Below are positions 6,105 to 6,846 of a DNA stretch of 6,846 bases, in pieces. The DNA comes from an uncultured Clostridia bacterium (GTDB taxonomy: Bacteria > Bacillota > Clostridia > Oscillospirales > CAG-272): contig CANBDB010000082.1 in assembly GCA_947367285.1 (NCBI GenBank), positions 1 to 6,846 on the forward strand, given 5' to 3'. The notes beneath the pieces are model-generated. The model saw only the letters and a program-made list of their open reading frames with translations. It ran no database searches and had not been told where the DNA came from. Numbering within the stretch: position 1 is the stretch's first letter; each line of letters starts with the position of its first letter. A program made the translations under genes and the position numbers.

Positions 6105-6800
6105 TTATTCCAAAATTTCAAACTTGTATCCAACGCCCCAAACGGTTTTGAGCACCCATTTGTCGCTAACACCCTCAAGCTTTTCACGAAGGCGCTTAAC
6201 GTGAACGTCAACTGTTCTGGAGTCGCCGAGATAGTCAAATCCCCAAACCTTATCAAGAAGCTGATCACGAGTGAATACGCGATTTCTGTTGTAGGCAAGG
6301 AAGTAGAGAAGCTCGAGCTCCTTAGGAGGAATATCAATTGCCTTGCCAAAGAGCTTAAGCTCATACTTTTGCAAGCTGATCTCGATATTTTCAAGCTTGA
6401 TAACCTCGTTGTCAGTCTTAGAGGAAGAATGAGTGCGGGTGCGGCGGAGAACCGCTTTTACGCGTGCGGAAAGCTCCTTGATATCGAAGGGCTTAACCAC
6501 GTAGTCATCCGCACCAAGCTCAAGACCGAGAACCTTGTCAAAGGTGTCGCTCTTTGCACTGATCATGATGATGGGTTGATTGGATACCTCGCGGATTTCG
6601 CGGCAAACCTGCCAACCGTCCTTTTTGGGAAGAACGATATCAAGCAAAACAATATCGGGATTGTATAACTTAAAGCTATCTACTCCGGCAACACCGTCAT
6701 TTACGGCCTTAACCTCGTAGCCTTCCTTTTCAAAGTAATTTTTAATCATTTCGCAAACGGCTGCATCGTCGTCGATTATAAGAATTTTTGTATCCAACAT
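6105..6800 (-). CDS. OmpR/PhoB-family response regulator
   Basis: A 231-residue two-component response regulator. The start is ATG at 6798-6800; an in-frame GTG at 6813-6815 is rejected because its own bases are part of the GGAGGT ribosome binding site (6808-6813) serving the ATG. Receiver domain (about 4-118): acidic pocket D10, D11 and D12, phosphoacceptor D54 in IVLLDIVLP, switch residue S81 in ISAK, then Y100 and K103-P104 in GADDYVVKPF. After a polar linker (about 121-131) comes the winged-helix DNA-binding domain (about 132-229), with PPKELELLYFLA (158-169), RVFTRDQLLDKVWG (174-187), RTVDVHVKRLREKLE (195-209) and the wing GVGYKFE (222-228). The receiver and effector resemble ResD/WalR-type regulators, but the regulon cannot be told. 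No sensor kinase follows; a terminator does. The partner may lie upstream beyond 6846, or the regulator may be an orphan. Confidence 0.95.
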   Translation of the reverse strand: MLDTKILIIDDDAAVCEMIKNYFEKEGYEVKAVNDGVAGVDSFKLYNPDIVLLDIVLPKKDGWQVCREIREVSNQPIIMISAKSDTFDKVLGLELGADDYVVKPFDIKELSARVKAVLRRTRTHSSSKTDNEVIKLENIEISLQKYELKLFGKAIDIPPKELELLYFLAYNRNRVFTRDQLLDKVWGFDYLGDSRTVDVHVKRLREKLEGVSDKWVLKTVWGVGYKFEILE

Positions 6801-6807
6801 TTTATGT

Positions 6808-6813
6808 ACCTCC
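6808..6813 (-). promoter_or_regulatory. Ribosome binding site fixing the response regulator start
   Basis: GGAGGT on the minus strand, with the GGAGG core 8 bases before the ATG at 6798-6800. It overlaps the alternative GTG codon (6813-6815), so that codon cannot be the start served by it. In 6816-6846 I see only an AT-rich, -10-like stretch near 6830-6835 and no full promoter before the window ends. Confidence 0.85.
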
Positions 6814-6846
6814 ACAACAAGAGAATGCTATATATCAGTAATGGTC

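Noticed and set aside
6093..6668. Plus-strand open frame (191 codons) antisense to the response regulator
   Set aside because: In register with the receiver and DNA-binding domain codons, and starts within the response regulator terminator; it is a shadow of a clearly real gene.
6801..6815. N-terminal extension of the response regulator from a GTG codon
   Set aside because: The GTG overlaps the GGAGGT ribosome binding site of the downstream ATG; receiver domains usually begin a few residues before the first beta strand, as the ATG start gives.

Overview
This window looks like chromosomal housekeeping DNA from an anaerobic member of the Firmicutes, class Clostridia. A gut-type Oscillospirales-like lineage is my guess, at low confidence. 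The supports are strong GGAGG-type ribosome binding sites, AT-rich intergenic gaps with sigma-A-type promoters, an acetate kinase, a TmcAL-type tRNA acetate ligase and a DUF975 membrane protein (both typical of Firmicutes), and a B12-dependent radical SAM enzyme of the clostridial DUF4080 type. No tRNA, rRNA, CRISPR array, IS element, phage gene or toxin/defence cassette is visible.

Layout, left to right. Bases 1-128 carry no gene but hold a GC-rich palindrome of REP-like appearance. A plus-strand cobalamin-binding radical SAM gene (129-1565) converges on acetate kinase ackA (minus, 1605-2816). The ackA terminator sits in the 39-base gap and runs back into the end of the radical SAM gene. A 92-base divergent region with a very good ackA promoter separates ackA from tmcAL (plus, 2909-4057). 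tmcAL converges on a DUF975 membrane protein (minus, 4071-4844), and one strong hairpin serves as terminator for both. That membrane gene lies 39 bases downstream of prfB (minus, 4884-5990) with no terminator between, so the two look like one operon read from a promoter at about 6029-6057. The last gene is an OmpR/PhoB-type response regulator (minus, 6105-6800), closed by its own classical terminator; its sensor kinase is not in the window.

How the genes relate. AckA turns acetyl phosphate plus ADP into acetate plus ATP. TmcAL uses acetate plus ATP to acetylate the wobble cytidine of elongator tRNA-Met, so the divergent pair shares acetate as a metabolite. prfB (release factor 2) and tmcAL both act in translation. 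The radical SAM enzyme, the DUF975 protein and the response regulator have no clear functional tie to them.

Two start codons were moved to the ATG behind a proper ribosome binding site: the DUF975 gene (257 residues) and the response regulator (231 residues). The points most worth a second look are the 29-60 palindrome with its GGC duplication, the prfB gene that lacks the usual programmed frameshift, the acetate kinase/acetate ligase pairing, and the two terminators that overlap coding sequence. I found no convincing evidence of a new multi-gene system here.
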